Notes: generated by a model from the letters alone, not told the origin. 64,000 bases of DNA from Deltaproteobacteria bacterium (GCA_947445035.1 CANFCK010000001.1:591146-655145), one strand, 5' to 3'. Counted from the first letter of the stretch, positions 29,516 through 38,444 are shown. Made by a program: numbers and translations.

Positions 29516-30933
29516 TGGTCCTGTTGATGGCCTGCTCTTGTGGACCGTCGGGGATGATCGCGCTCTCGTCGGGCGACCCGGATCGACCCGACGTGATCCT
29601 CGTCTCCATCGACAGTCTTCGGCCCGATCACCTGGGCGCCTACGGCCACACCGAGGCCACGAGCCCCTTCCTCGATCGACTCGCTGGGTCCGGACAGCGG
29701 TTCACCGAGGCGCGGAGCCACTCTCCCTGGACGCTACCCTCGCACGTCACGATGTTGTCGGGCCGCGGCCCGTTGGAGCACGAAGTCATCGAGGACACGC
29801 GCCGAATTCCTGCGGACCTTCCGTTGGTGCAGGAGGCGCTGGCACGGTCCGGGTATGCCACGGGTGGGTTTGTCTCGACCATCTACGTGTCGGACACCTA
29901 CGGCTTCGCGCGGGGCTTCGATCGCTTCGAGGACTTCGACATCACCAAGGCCACGAACCTCCAGCACGCCGTGCGCGCCGAGCAGGTCATCGACGACGCG
30001 CTCGCTTGGGCAAAAAGTATAAAAGACAAGCCGATCTTCCTGTTCGTACACCTCTACGACGTGCACTACCCCTACCTTCCGCCCGAGCCGTGGAATTTCC
30101 AGTTCGACAAGCTCGGGACGCGGAAGTCCACTCGATATCGCAACTACCAGTACTACCTGGACAATCCGGTCAAGGCGGCGCGCTGGAAACACCTCAACGC
30201 GCAATATGACGAGAGCATCGCCTACGCCGATGCGAATCTGTCGCGACTGGAGGCCGCATGGGCGCGTGCCGGGCGCAAAGTGTCGTGGGTGGTAACGGCG
30301 GATCACGGTGAAGAGCTCGGCGAGCATGGCGGCTGGGGACATGGCCACACCCTTCACCCCGAGGTGATGCGCGTGCCGCTGATCGTGTCGGGCGATGGCG
30401 TGCCCGGTGCCGCGGTCCGCGCTGAACGGGTCGGCGGCATCGATGTGGCAGCGACGGTCGCGGCCCTGGCGGGGGTGCCGTTCCCTTGCAGCGGGCTCGA
30501 CGTTCGCGCCGCGCTGCCGCCCGCCCGGGACCTGGTTTTCGAGACCAGTCGTTTCGACAGTGCACGCCTCGGCCTTCTCACCGCCGAGGCTCGGCTCGAG
30601 CTGGACCTCGCCACCGGGCGCGCGACCACCTTTGACCTGGGCGACCTGGGCGAACGCGCCGGCGCTCCCCTGGTTTCTCCTGAGCAGCTCGCCAGGGTGT
30701 GGGCGACGGTGGGGGAGCGGTGGAGCGCGACGGGTCCCGTCGTGAGTTCGGGTTGGATCCACGCCGCCGGTGCGCTCCAGGGGCACGCGTTCTCCGGACC
30801 CGGGCCGTTCGCCGTGTACCCGCCCGACGCCACTGTGGACGGGTTGGCCGCGCGCCTTACCCCTGCGCCTCCCTTTGCCGAAGTGTCGGACCAGACCAGA
30901 CAGCAGCTCGAAGCGCTGGGGTACGAGCAATGA
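29509..30933 (+). CDS. sulfatase-fold lipoprotein with Thr in the active-site motif
   Basis: A 474-residue alkaline-phosphatase-superfamily enzyme. A short lipoprotein signal ends in LLMAC (Cys9). The metal site includes SIDSLRPDHLGAYG and ADHGEELGEHGGWGHG. The active-site motif CxPSR of sulfatases is here TLPSH (Thr75-His79) in SPWTLPSHVTML, so formylglycine cannot form. Thr at this place is used by phosphoglycerol or phosphoethanolamine transferases such as LtaS. Its reaction may therefore be transfer or phosphodiester hydrolysis rather than sulfate release. It is coupled to the upstream glycosyltransferase. Confidence 0.82.
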   Translation: MVMVLLMACSCGPSGMIALSSGDPDRPDVILVSIDSLRPDHLGAYGHTEATSPFLDRLAGSGQRFTEARSHSPWTLPSHVTMLSGRGPLEHEVIEDTRRIPADLPLVQEALARSGYATGGFVSTIYVSDTYGFARGFDRFEDFDITKATNLQHAVRAEQVIDDALAWAKSIKDKPIFLFVHLYDVHYPYLPPEPWNFQFDKLGTRKSTRYRNYQYYLDNPVKAARWKHLNAQYDESIAYADANLSRLEAAWARAGRKVSWVVTADHGEELGEHGGWGHGHTLHPEVMRVPLIVSGDGVPGAAVRAERVGGIDVAATVAALAGVPFPCSGLDVRAALPPARDLVFETSRFDSARLGLLTAEARLELDLATGRATTFDLGDLGERAGAPLVSPEQLARVWATVGERWSATGPVVSSGWIHAAGALQGHAFSGPGPFAVYPPDATVDGLAARLTPAPPFAEVSDQTRQQLEALGYEQ

Positions 30934-30949
30934 ACGGCGTGGTCGTCGG

Positions 30950-32311
30950 GTGACGGTGGCGGAGGCGATCGACGCCCTCGCCCGTGGTGACGCGCAGTTC
31001 TGGGCGGGGGCGCGGCCGGCTGCGGTCGTGGAGTGGCGGGCGGCGTTGGCGGCGGCGGAAGGATGCGAGGAGGTGGCGTGCCGTGCGGTGGAAGCCATGT
31101 CGCATTTGCGCTTGGTTGGCCGCGAAGGCAATCTCGCGCCCATCTGGCACGAAGGCGGCTGGACCCAGGCCCTCGCCGATTGTCCCATCGACGAGGCGGT
31201 TTGTGTGCTGGCTGAGGCCGACCGTCGGTTGACGGTGCCACCGTTTGCCGGCGGCGACGTCGCCTCGGTCCCGGGCCTCGTCGCCCCGCTCCTGGTCGAG
31301 GGTTCGCCTTGGGCCGCTGCCGGTGCCGCGCGCCAGCGTCTCGCCGTGGCCCGTGGCGCCCCCGGGATCGCGGTGGCATGGCCTTCGCAGGGGGATGACG
31401 GGCTGTCCCGCGCGATGAAGTCGAGCGCCCACCCGGACGCCCCGGATCCCGGAACCTGGACGCTGTCGCTGGGCGTCACTGCGGCCCCGTACGCCGGTTT
31501 CGGGGGCTTGCTGCGCTTTGTCGAGCCGGATGTCGGCGGCGATGGCCATCGTCTGGCGCTGATCGCCGCGGCGGACTCGACCGGCACGGTCGCAGTCTCG
31601 TCGGCGATGACCTTGCGATCTCCGGCGAGTCCTTCGGTGGTTGTCGGGTACAGCCGAGGTCCCCTCTGGTCCTGGGCTGGGGACGATCCCGGCGCGACCC
31701 TGGCCGAGCGGGCGGACGCCACAATCGGCGTCGCGAGATCTGCGGGTCCGGTCACCCTCAGTGGTGGGGCAGCGGGCCTGTGGTTCGATCCTCGTAGCAC
31801 CCACCCCGAGCGGGTGGTCGGCGTGGGGCCGCACGCGAGTGTTCGATTTGCCGATCGAACAGCTCGATTTTCTGCTTCCATTTCTGGTCGCGACATCATC
31901 GACATGGATACGGTAGGCCACCATCTGTTGGTCGATGCCGATCTGCGGAAGGTGGTTTCTATCGGTCGATTCGAGTTGGCGACGCGCCTGTACGGCCAGG
32001 GCGCCCCGGCCGAGACGGCCTGGTATCTCGAGCCTGCATTGGGTGGCAGCACGCTGCTGCGCGGAATTCCGTACGGGCGATTTCGCAGTGAGTGGCTCGC
32101 TGCAGCCCAGGCAGAAGCCAGATTTCCCATTGTCGGGCCGCTCCACGCCGCGCTCTTTGCCGATAGCGCCTGGGCAGACGGTTTCCACGCTTCCGTTGGC
32201 GGCGGGATCCGACTTGTGTTGCCCCCGGAGCGCGAAAATGTCACACGCGTGGACGTGGGGTTCAGTCCCGACGGGTGGGGCGTGGTGCTCGGGTGGGGCG
32301 AGGCGTTCTGA
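30950..32311 (+). CDS. Omp85-like surface antigen protein with helical N-terminus
   Basis: A 453-residue protein. Residues ~1-150 are Ala-rich and helical, TPR-like (AIDALARGDAQFWAGARP...AEGCEEVACRAVEAMSHLRLVG). The last ~300 residues are beta-strand rich and end with Omp85 signatures: GSTLLRGIPYGRFRSEW, EARFPIVGPLHAALFADS and GGGIRLVLPPE, closing GWGEAF. No classical signal peptide is seen with GTG 30950, so the true start may be upstream or export may be unusual. It lies 16 bases after the sulfatase stop. It could export or insert a product of the operon. Confidence 0.65.
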   Translation: MTVAEAIDALARGDAQFWAGARPAAVVEWRAALAAAEGCEEVACRAVEAMSHLRLVGREGNLAPIWHEGGWTQALADCPIDEAVCVLAEADRRLTVPPFAGGDVASVPGLVAPLLVEGSPWAAAGAARQRLAVARGAPGIAVAWPSQGDDGLSRAMKSSAHPDAPDPGTWTLSLGVTAAPYAGFGGLLRFVEPDVGGDGHRLALIAAADSTGTVAVSSAMTLRSPASPSVVVGYSRGPLWSWAGDDPGATLAERADATIGVARSAGPVTLSGGAAGLWFDPRSTHPERVVGVGPHASVRFADRTARFSASISGRDIIDMDTVGHHLLVDADLRKVVSIGRFELATRLYGQGAPAETAWYLEPALGGSTLLRGIPYGRFRSEWLAAAQAEARFPIVGPLHAALFADSAWADGFHASVGGGIRLVLPPERENVTRVDVGFSPDGWGVVLGWGEAF

Positions 32312-32776
32312 GCTCGTCTGGGCGGCGCGCCGCGACCGCGCTGGAGGCAGGCCGGGTTCCCGCGCGCGCCCGGAGCCGGTGGCTATTCGACCGCGATCGC
32401 CAGCGCCCACAGCTGCGCGCCGAGGGCCTCGTACTCCGAAATTGAACGGTCGGGGACGGGGGGTCATCCCCATCCCCGACCGGCGCGTCGGTCCGCCTCC
32501 CCAGATGGACCTCCGCGCAGCGGGCGTACCCGATCGCCTATTTGCTCGACCGCCAGACTGTCGGGAGCGGGCGACCGGTACGCACGACGTGTGTAGTGTT
32601 TCAAAGATTCGGGCCGCAGGCGCAGCTCCGCCAAGCTGACAAGAACATCTTCACTCTATTGGAGTGTGTGGGCTCCCGACACGAAGTGTGCGGGGGGCGA
32701 CCGGGTGATGTGAGTAATGGAAACACCAGTGTGCCCAGCGTCAAGCTGAGCGTCCGTCTCCGAGTGTCACGACCCT
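32312..32776. other. 465-base gap between convergent genes
   Basis: No intact gene is supported. The strong hairpin at 32448-32481 is present. A minus-strand frame ending at about 32382 reads EYEALGAQLWALAIAVE before its stop, which looks protein-like but is only ~25 codons long, and could be the tail of a lost gene. Plus-strand frames here have no recognisable sequence. Confidence 0.4.
32448..32481. terminator. bidirectional hairpin between convergent genes
   Basis: GGTCGGGGA (32448-32456) pairs with TCCCCGACC (32473-32481); after one C-A mismatch GGGG pairs with CCCC around a GGTCAT loop. The gene to the left ends at 32311 and the one on the right (minus) at 32777. No T tract, so factor-independent termination would be weak. 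Confidence 0.5.
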
Positions 32777-34669
32777 CTACAGGCCGCCGCAGTCGCGGAC
32801 CCGGTACAGCGACAGCCGCACCGGGGCGTCGCCGAAGTCCACCCAGCCGTCGCTCAGCGGTGCCACTTCGGTCTCGTGCAGGACGTCCAGGCCGCAGTGC
32901 TTGCCTTGCCACCGGGCGGCCAGCCGATCGGCGGTGCCGCGAAAGACGAGATCCTCGGGGCTCGGGGTGCCGGTCCCCCACGGGTGCCACGCCATCCCGG
33001 TCGAGACATTGAGCCAGGCGCGGAAGGCCCCGTTGGGGTCCTGCCCATCGTCGTACCAGCCGCGCTCAGGGCTCTGGGGGGCGAGCAGCGGATCACTCTG
33101 GGGGACAGGCAGCGCCTCGCGAAGAAATTGATATTCGCGCTCCCAGGCCCAGGGCCGCGGGTCAGTGGGCACGGCTGGGCGCAGCTGGAGCGAGGCGATC
33201 GCCACTGCGGCGACAACCCCCGCCCCGATGTGCCAGTCGCGCTTCGCGGCGCGCGCACCCCCGAGGAGGCCGATGGCGGCGAGCAAGAAGAGCCACGCGT
33301 CCGCAGGCAGGGAGAACCGGAGCGGGTCCGCAGCGGGCAGGTCCTTGGGGAGGTAGGGCAAGGTGGTCGACGCCAGGATCAGCCCCAGCCAGGCGACGCG
33401 CGCACGCGGGGGCAGGCCCGCGCCTCGAAAAACCGCGAATGACACGCCCAGCGTGGCCAGCGTCGCGAGCATCGGCGCCAGAACCCCGCCGGGGGCCAGC
33501 CAGCACCTAAGCATGGTGGCCCAGTCGCCCGGACGCAGCAGGCGGGCGAAGTCGATGGGGCTGTGACCGCTCGCGGGGGGGAGGTACGCGAGGCGGCTGC
33601 CGATCAGCGCGGCACCGACCGCGAACCAGACCCAATGGCGGCGAGCCGCCAGCGGCAGGAGCAGGAGCGCGGCCACGGGCAGCTGATCCGGGCGCAGGTG
33701 GGCGAGGAGCGCCGCGGAAAACACGGCGAGGGCGCGCTCGGAGCGGGATTCCCCCAGCGCGGCGACCGCGGTCAGCAGTTGCAGGAAGCCGACGAGAATC
33801 GCGTGATCCTCGCTGCGCGCCAGCCCCACCGCGTGCGGCCAGAGCGCCAGCGCCGCGCCCACCAGGAGCGCTGCCCGCTCCCCCAGGCCGACCCGTCGGG
33901 CCAGCAGGAAGAGCAGGACCGGCGAAGCGGCCGAGGCGACGAGATTGACCTCGTGGGCCAGCCCCGCCGGGCGGGCGCCGACCCGCCCGACGAGCGCCAG
34001 CCCTTCGTGGGCCAGCCCCAAAAGCGACAGCCAAGTTTCGCCGTAGTAGTGATCGGTGCTGCCGCGGCCGAGGGCGCTGAGCAGCCGCTCGTACGCCGCG
34101 TCCCCTCCCAGGATCACGGTGACCGGCGCCCAGGCCAGGCGCGCGCCCAGCGCGATTGCGCCGAGCGCGAGGCTCCACGCCGCGAGCCGGGGCCGCCATC
34201 CCGTGCCCAGCGCGATCAAAAGCGCAACCGCCCAGGACACCACCACCGCGTGCCCGGGCCGGAGCCCGGCCACGGGCACGGGCGCCGAGGCGCCGACCTC
34301 CAGGTCAGGCGGCGGCTCGCTCGCTGGGGTCGCCCCGAGCATCGCACTGCGCAGCAGAGGCGCCGCTCGCGCCAGCGCCTCACAGGCCGCGGCAACCGGA
34401 GCCGGGAGGCTCGGCAGGTCGAAGCTCTCGCGCGGATCGTCGAGGCGTTGACGCAGTTGCAGGGCCAGTCCGCCGCCAGTGCACAGCGCGGAGCCGCCGC
34501 GATCGGGGGTCAAGTCGATCCAGTAGTGGCGCAGCTCCGGGCTCTCCCACTCGAAGCGGACCAGGTCCGGTCCGACCGACTCGGAGATCAGCCGATGGCC
34601 CTCAGGGACTGGACCGAACGGCGCCCAGGCGCTCGCCAACGCGGCGGCGATCCAGCCTAAGAGAAGCAT
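32777..34669 (-). CDS. multi-spanning membrane protein, glycosyltransferase-like
   Basis: A 630-residue protein. An N-terminal signal segment leads into a ~130-residue soluble region, then about 10 hydrophobic segments between residues ~140 and ~460, then a C-terminal periplasmic-looking domain (WDREYQFLREALPV-type sequence with YDDGQDPNGAFRAWLN). The layout, and a short SEDHAILVGFLQ loop, resemble lipid-linked sugar transferases, but the acidic catalytic motif is not certain. ATG 34669 starts next to the divergent di-haem lipoprotein gene (34714), sharing a 44-base gap. Confidence 0.6.
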   Translation of the reverse strand: MLLLGWIAAALASAWAPFGPVPEGHRLISESVGPDLVRFEWESPELRHYWIDLTPDRGGSALCTGGGLALQLRQRLDDPRESFDLPSLPAPVAAACEALARAAPLLRSAMLGATPASEPPPDLEVGASAPVPVAGLRPGHAVVVSWAVALLIALGTGWRPRLAAWSLALGAIALGARLAWAPVTVILGGDAAYERLLSALGRGSTDHYYGETWLSLLGLAHEGLALVGRVGARPAGLAHEVNLVASAASPVLLFLLARRVGLGERAALLVGAALALWPHAVGLARSEDHAILVGFLQLLTAVAALGESRSERALAVFSAALLAHLRPDQLPVAALLLLPLAARRHWVWFAVGAALIGSRLAYLPPASGHSPIDFARLLRPGDWATMLRCWLAPGGVLAPMLATLATLGVSFAVFRGAGLPPRARVAWLGLILASTTLPYLPKDLPAADPLRFSLPADAWLFLLAAIGLLGGARAAKRDWHIGAGVVAAVAIASLQLRPAVPTDPRPWAWEREYQFLREALPVPQSDPLLAPQSPERGWYDDGQDPNGAFRAWLNVSTGMAWHPWGTGTPSPEDLVFRGTADRLAARWQGKHCGLDVLHETEVAPLSDGWVDFGDAPVRLSLYRVRDCGGL

Positions 34670-34713
34670 GCTTGCTCCTATCTCGCCGTGGACAGGTGCC
34701 CGCCACTCCCGCT

Positions 34714-35490
34714 ATGGTCGCGGGCATGACCCCTCTGCTCCTCCTGGCGCTCGCCTGCACCGCTTCCGATACGCCGGTCGATACCGCTCCCAGCGCCGAT
34801 GCCGACACCGACACCGACACCGACAGCGACACCGACGCCGACACCGATGCCGACACCGACGCCGACACCGATGCCGACACCGATGCCGACACCGATGCCG
34901 ACACCGACGCCGACTCGGTCTTCGAGCGCGACGTGTTCCCGGTCTATGAGGCGTACTGCAACGACTGTCATCACCAGTGGGGTCCCGGCGACCCCGATCG
35001 CCTCTACGACACCTTGGTGACCAACCCGCCGGAGCCCGACATGGTGGTTCCCGGCGACCGCGAAGCCAGCTACTTTTACGACAAGATCGCCCACGACCGG
35101 CCTACCGACGGCAAGTCCCGCATGCCCCCGGAGCTTTTCCCGCTCAACGACGACGAGCTGGCCGCGGTGGCGGGGTGGATCGACAACGGCGCGGCGAAGG
35201 ACAGCGAATTCGATCGGTTCTTCAGCGATATCTGGATGCGGCGCGACTGCAAGAACTGCCACGAGGACTGGGGCGGAGTCGAGAAGACCGCGGTTCACAC
35301 CTTCCTGACCACGCAGGATGGGGTGGGCGGGCGCATCGTGGTGGCGGGCGATTCCGAAGGTTCGCTGTTGTTTGCCAAGCTCAAGGGGGTCAGCGCTCTG
35401 GGCGTCCAGATGCCGATTGTGTATGAATACCTGGACGCGGCGACGATCGAGGCGGTCGGGGCGTGGATCGACTCGGGGGCGCCGCGATAG
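34714..35490 (+). CDS. di-haem cytochrome c-like lipoprotein with Asp/Thr/Ala tether
   Basis: A 258-residue lipoprotein: LLALAC (lipid Cys15), then about 40 residues of DTDADTDA repeats, then a cytochrome domain with two c-type haem sites, CNDCH (82-86) and CKNCH (180-184). SRMPPEL (Met138) is a possible axial ligand, and each haem site is followed by a helical segment with W-I-D-N/S-G-A. The pattern resembles planctomycete-type cytochrome c domains. An internal in-frame ATG at 34726 is equally possible as start; neither has a good ribosome site. It lies 22 bases upstream of tdh but no functional link is proven. Confidence 0.8.
   Translation: MVAGMTPLLLLALACTASDTPVDTAPSADADTDTDTDSDTDADTDADTDADTDADTDADTDADTDADSVFERDVFPVYEAYCNDCHHQWGPGDPDRLYDTLVTNPPEPDMVVPGDREASYFYDKIAHDRPTDGKSRMPPELFPLNDDELAAVAGWIDNGAAKDSEFDRFFSDIWMRRDCKNCHEDWGGVEKTAVHTFLTTQDGVGGRIVVAGDSEGSLLFAKLKGVSALGVQMPIVYEYLDAATIEAVGAWIDSGAPR
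34798..34914 (+). repeat. gacaccga(t/c)gcc tandem repeat
   Basis: A 6/12-base tandem repeat (gac acc gac gcc / gat gcc) codes for the DTDADTDA tether of the cytochrome lipoprotein. Codon use alternates gac and gat in a way that suggests slippage of 12-base units. Confidence 0.85.
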
Positions 35491-35512
35491 CCACCCGCGC
35501 CCGGAGCCTCCG

Positions 35513-36679
35513 ATGACCACGATGATGACCGCGCTGACCTTCGACAGTAAGCGCGACGGCTGGGACACCTCGACTGGATTGGTGAAAGACCGCGTCCCGG
35601 TCCCCGACTTCGACGCGGAAGCGGATCACGCGTCGGTGCTCATCAAGGTCAAGTACGCCGGCTTTTGCGGCAGCGATCGCGGCATCTGGTGGCGCAAGGC
35701 CTTCGGCGACATGATCCAGGGTAGCCTCGCCGAAGAAGCGCGCACCACGCGGGTCGTGGGGCACGAGCTGCTCGGCGAGATCGTCGCTGTCGGGGTCAAA
35801 GTGACCGCCAAGTACGGCTACAAGCCCGGCGACATCGTCAGCACCGAGTCGCACATCATCTGTGGCACCTGCTACCAGTGCCGTGTCGGCGACAGTCACG
35901 TCTGTCAGAAGGACAAGATCATCGGCATCTCGATGGACGGGTGCTTCGCCGAGTTTTTGAAGCTCCCGGCCAAGGCGCTGTGGCCGACGGACCTGTCGAA
36001 GATCCGCCCCGAGGTGGCCGCGGTGCAGGAGCCCTTCGGCAACGCGGTCCACGCGTGTCAGGCCACCGATCTGCGCGGCAAGACGGTGGCGATCATGGGG
36101 TGTGGCACCATTGGCCTTTTTGCGGTGCTGATCGCCCGCGGCATGGGCGCCACCAAGATCATCGGGGTCGAGGTCGATCCCAAACACGCACAAATGGCGC
36201 GTGATCTCGGTTGCGACGTGGTCCTGACGCCGAGCATGGGGAACCCCGCCCGGCCGCACGCAGCCGACCCGGAGCTGCGCAATGCGATTCGCGAGCTGAC
36301 CGGCGGGGTCGGCGTCGACGTGGCGATGGAAATGGCCGGCTTCAACAGCTCGATGAACAACGCTATCAAGGCCGTGCGACGCGGCGGGCACGTGGTGCTC
36401 TTCGGTGTCAAGAACGGCGATGCGGTGATCGAGGACGTGCACCGGGTGGTCATGGATGGCATCCAGCTTCACGGCATCGTGGGGCGCCGCATCTTCGGCA
36501 CCTGGGAAATCACCCAGCGGCTGCTCGAAGATCGCGCCAACGGCATTCAAGACGCGATCTGGAACACCATCTTGGAGCGGGGTGACGATACGATCGTCGA
36601 TCTGGTCAACTGGGAAAAGGCTTCGTTCGAGGGTGTCATCTCTCGCCACCCCAAGGCCGTCATCCGCATCGCGGGTTGA
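35513..36679 (+). CDS. tdh: L-threonine 3-dehydrogenase
   Basis: A 388-residue zinc-dependent medium-chain dehydrogenase. Catalytic Zn ligands sit in AGFCGSDRG and VVGHELLGEIV; the structural Zn loop is HIICGTCYQCRVGDSHVC. The Tdh-specific EPFGNAVHA and HGIVGRRIFGTWEITQRLLED (Tdh has GIYGREMFETW) match better than other alcohol dehydrogenases. The Rossmann motif is GCGTIGLFAV. It would oxidise threonine to 2-amino-3-oxobutyrate, the substrate of Kbl, whose gene lies 1.8 kb downstream. The N-terminus MTTMMTALTF is slightly longer than usual. Confidence 0.85.
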   Translation: MTTMMTALTFDSKRDGWDTSTGLVKDRVPVPDFDAEADHASVLIKVKYAGFCGSDRGIWWRKAFGDMIQGSLAEEARTTRVVGHELLGEIVAVGVKVTAKYGYKPGDIVSTESHIICGTCYQCRVGDSHVCQKDKIIGISMDGCFAEFLKLPAKALWPTDLSKIRPEVAAVQEPFGNAVHACQATDLRGKTVAIMGCGTIGLFAVLIARGMGATKIIGVEVDPKHAQMARDLGCDVVLTPSMGNPARPHAADPELRNAIRELTGGVGVDVAMEMAGFNSSMNNAIKAVRRGGHVVLFGVKNGDAVIEDVHRVVMDGIQLHGIVGRRIFGTWEITQRLLEDRANGIQDAIWNTILERGDDTIVDLVNWEKASFEGVISRHPKAVIRIAG

Positions 36680-36720
36680 ATCGCTTGTCAGAGGCGTGAC
36701 GACTTCGCTACAATCGCGGC

Positions 36721-38313
36721 GTGACGCTACTGCTGCTTTTGGCCTGCCATGCGGGCCCCGTCGTGGTGCCGGCTCATCCGGACGCCCATGACGTCGTGGG
36801 CGATTCCGCTGGCGAGACAGCCCACACCGGCGAGACCAGCGAAACTGCGGACGACAGCGCCCAGGAGACTGGGGACACTGGCGACGGGGCGCCGACCTTC
36901 GAGCGGCACACGCAGGTGCTGGTGGTGGGCAGCGGGCCGGCGGGTGTCGCCGCGGCGTTGACCGCGGTAGAGGCGGGCCGCGAAGTCCTGCTTTTGGAGA
37001 AGTCCACGACGCCCGGGACCGGGATCCGGCTGGGTGGCGGGGCGTACGCGGCGATGACCCGCTGGCAGGCGGAGCAGGGTTTTTCCGACACGCTCGAAGC
37101 GGCACAGGCGGACTGGGTCACAGCTACCGGGGAGGATGGCACCCGACCCAGCGTCACCGCGTTCATCGAGGGCAGTGGCGACACCCTCGTGTGGCTGGCC
37201 GACGCGCATGGCGTAGAGATCGAGTCGTCGTCGGTGAGCGCAGGGGAGGGCGAGATGCCCCGCACCCACCGGATTGCGTGGTCGCCCGCGGTCGCCCCCT
37301 TCGACTTTCTGACCGAAGGGCAGCCCATCACTGTGGAGACCGGCGTCGAGGTGACGGGACCGGTGATGTGGCGGGGCGCTGTGGTGGGGGTGCGGTGGAA
37401 GAACGCGGCCGGTGAGGAGGGCACCATCGGCGCCGATGCCGTGGTCTTGGCGACCGGAGGCTTCCTCCGCGACCTCGCCCAAGTTGAGGCCCACGCGCCC
37501 GAACTGGCGAGTCTGGACCCGGTCTTCGAGACCAACCCCACCAGCAATGGCGGGGGCGTTCCGTTTCTGACCGAGGTCGGGGCCGCCTGGGAGACGCCCG
37601 GGAACATCGGCGCCTACCTTCACGCCGTCCAGGATCCGGTGCGCCCGGACGGGGAGGCGCTGATCTTCAGCTCCGCAGTTCCCTACATCATCGTCGGTGC
37701 GGACGGCCGCCGCTTCACCCGCGAGCGTGAGCTCGGGAGCTTCCTGGTGGCGCCCGAAGTGCCCGACACCGGCGCCTGGCTGATCACCGCCTACGACGAC
37801 CCAGAAACGCCCGTCTTCCAGCCGCCCGGCTACAACTGGGCCGACCCCGCGGTGCCCGAGGGTTACACCCCTGTCGAGGTGATCACGGCGGGTTCCGTGG
37901 AAGTCTTTCTCTCCGGCGATGCCGAAGAATCGATCGCATGGGCGGGGCTGCCTGCCGACGCCCTCGACGAGCTGGAGAACTACAACAACCTCGCGGCGAC
38001 GAGCGCGCCCGATCCTTTTGGCGCCATCCTCACGCCGGCCCAAAGCGTCGACGGCATCCGCTGGTTGGTGGTCCAGCTCCACCCGGGTCTGGCGAAGAAT
38101 TTCGGAGGGGTCGCGACAGACCTCGACGGCCGCGTGCTGGATGCCACGGGAGCGCCGGTGGCGGGTTTGTTTGCCGCCGGTGAGGTGGCGGGGATGCTGC
38201 CTGGAGGCGGAGCCGGCCGCGGCTTCAACGGCAGCGTAGGCGCCTGCTACTACGGCGGTCGTGTCGCGGGCGCGGCGGCGGCGGCCTACGTGCTGGCGGA
38301 GGGCGGGGGGTAG
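36721..38313 (+). CDS. FAD-dependent oxidoreductase lipoprotein (fumarate reductase/KstD-like)
   Basis: A 530-residue flavoprotein. GTG 36721 starts a very short lipoprotein signal LLLLLAC (Cys9) followed by a Thr/Ser/Asp/Glu-rich tether (to about 58). The FAD-binding motif is VLVVGSGPAGVAAALTA, with LGGGAYAAM and VVLATGGFLRDLAQ; the C-terminal GLFAAGEVAGMLPGGGAGRGFNGSVG closes the FAD site. This is the fumarate reductase/3-ketosteroid dehydrogenase group. As a lipoprotein it would sit outside the inner membrane, with FAD loaded by an unknown route (Tat signal not seen). It separates tdh and kbl. Confidence 0.8.
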   Translation: MTLLLLLACHAGPVVVPAHPDAHDVVGDSAGETAHTGETSETADDSAQETGDTGDGAPTFERHTQVLVVGSGPAGVAAALTAVEAGREVLLLEKSTTPGTGIRLGGGAYAAMTRWQAEQGFSDTLEAAQADWVTATGEDGTRPSVTAFIEGSGDTLVWLADAHGVEIESSSVSAGEGEMPRTHRIAWSPAVAPFDFLTEGQPITVETGVEVTGPVMWRGAVVGVRWKNAAGEEGTIGADAVVLATGGFLRDLAQVEAHAPELASLDPVFETNPTSNGGGVPFLTEVGAAWETPGNIGAYLHAVQDPVRPDGEALIFSSAVPYIIVGADGRRFTRERELGSFLVAPEVPDTGAWLITAYDDPETPVFQPPGYNWADPAVPEGYTPVEVITAGSVEVFLSGDAEESIAWAGLPADALDELENYNNLAATSAPDPFGAILTPAQSVDGIRWLVVQLHPGLAKNFGGVATDLDGRVLDATGAPVAGLFAAGEVAGMLPGGGAGRGFNGSVGACYYGGRVAGAAAAAYVLAEGGG

Positions 38314-38357
38314 GCAGTCGCCATCTGAGGCGCCTCGGCGCCTCAGATGGCGACTGC
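38314..38357. repeat. perfect 21-base inverted repeat (2-base loop)
   Basis: GCAGTCGCCATCTGAGGCGCC at 38314-38334 is repeated as its exact complement at 38337-38357, separated by TC. It starts one base after the flavoprotein stop. It is a candidate terminator or mobile-element end. No T tract follows. Confidence 0.75.
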
Positions 38358-38444
38358 GTCCTGATGATGCTGGGCGTCGCGAGTGGCGAACTCACCCAGG
38401 CGGGGCTGGTGGTGTGGCTGCGCGAGCGGGTCACTGCGGGTTAG
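38345..38444 (+). pseudogene. possible Doc-type toxin C-terminal remnant
   Basis: In the frame starting at the right arm of the inverted repeat, the sequence ...[19 protein letters not shown] followed by [11 protein letters not shown] and a TAG at 38444 resembles the C-terminal helix end of death-on-curing (Doc/Fic) toxins. No N-terminal part or Fic motif is present nearby, so it would be a tail left after a deletion. The call is pattern recognition only. Confidence 0.3.

Noticed and set aside
29734..32244. Long minus-strand frame (836 codons) over the sulfatase and barrel genes
   Set aside because: No family sequence; the plus-strand genes have clear motifs, so this is a shadow.
32506..32640. 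Small plus-strand protein in the 32.3-32.8 kb gap
   Set aside because: No start site with ribosome signal and no recognisable sequence.
34798..34914. CRISPR or minisatellite in the DTDA region
   Set aside because: Short 6/12-base coding repeat in the cytochrome lipoprotein; no spacers.
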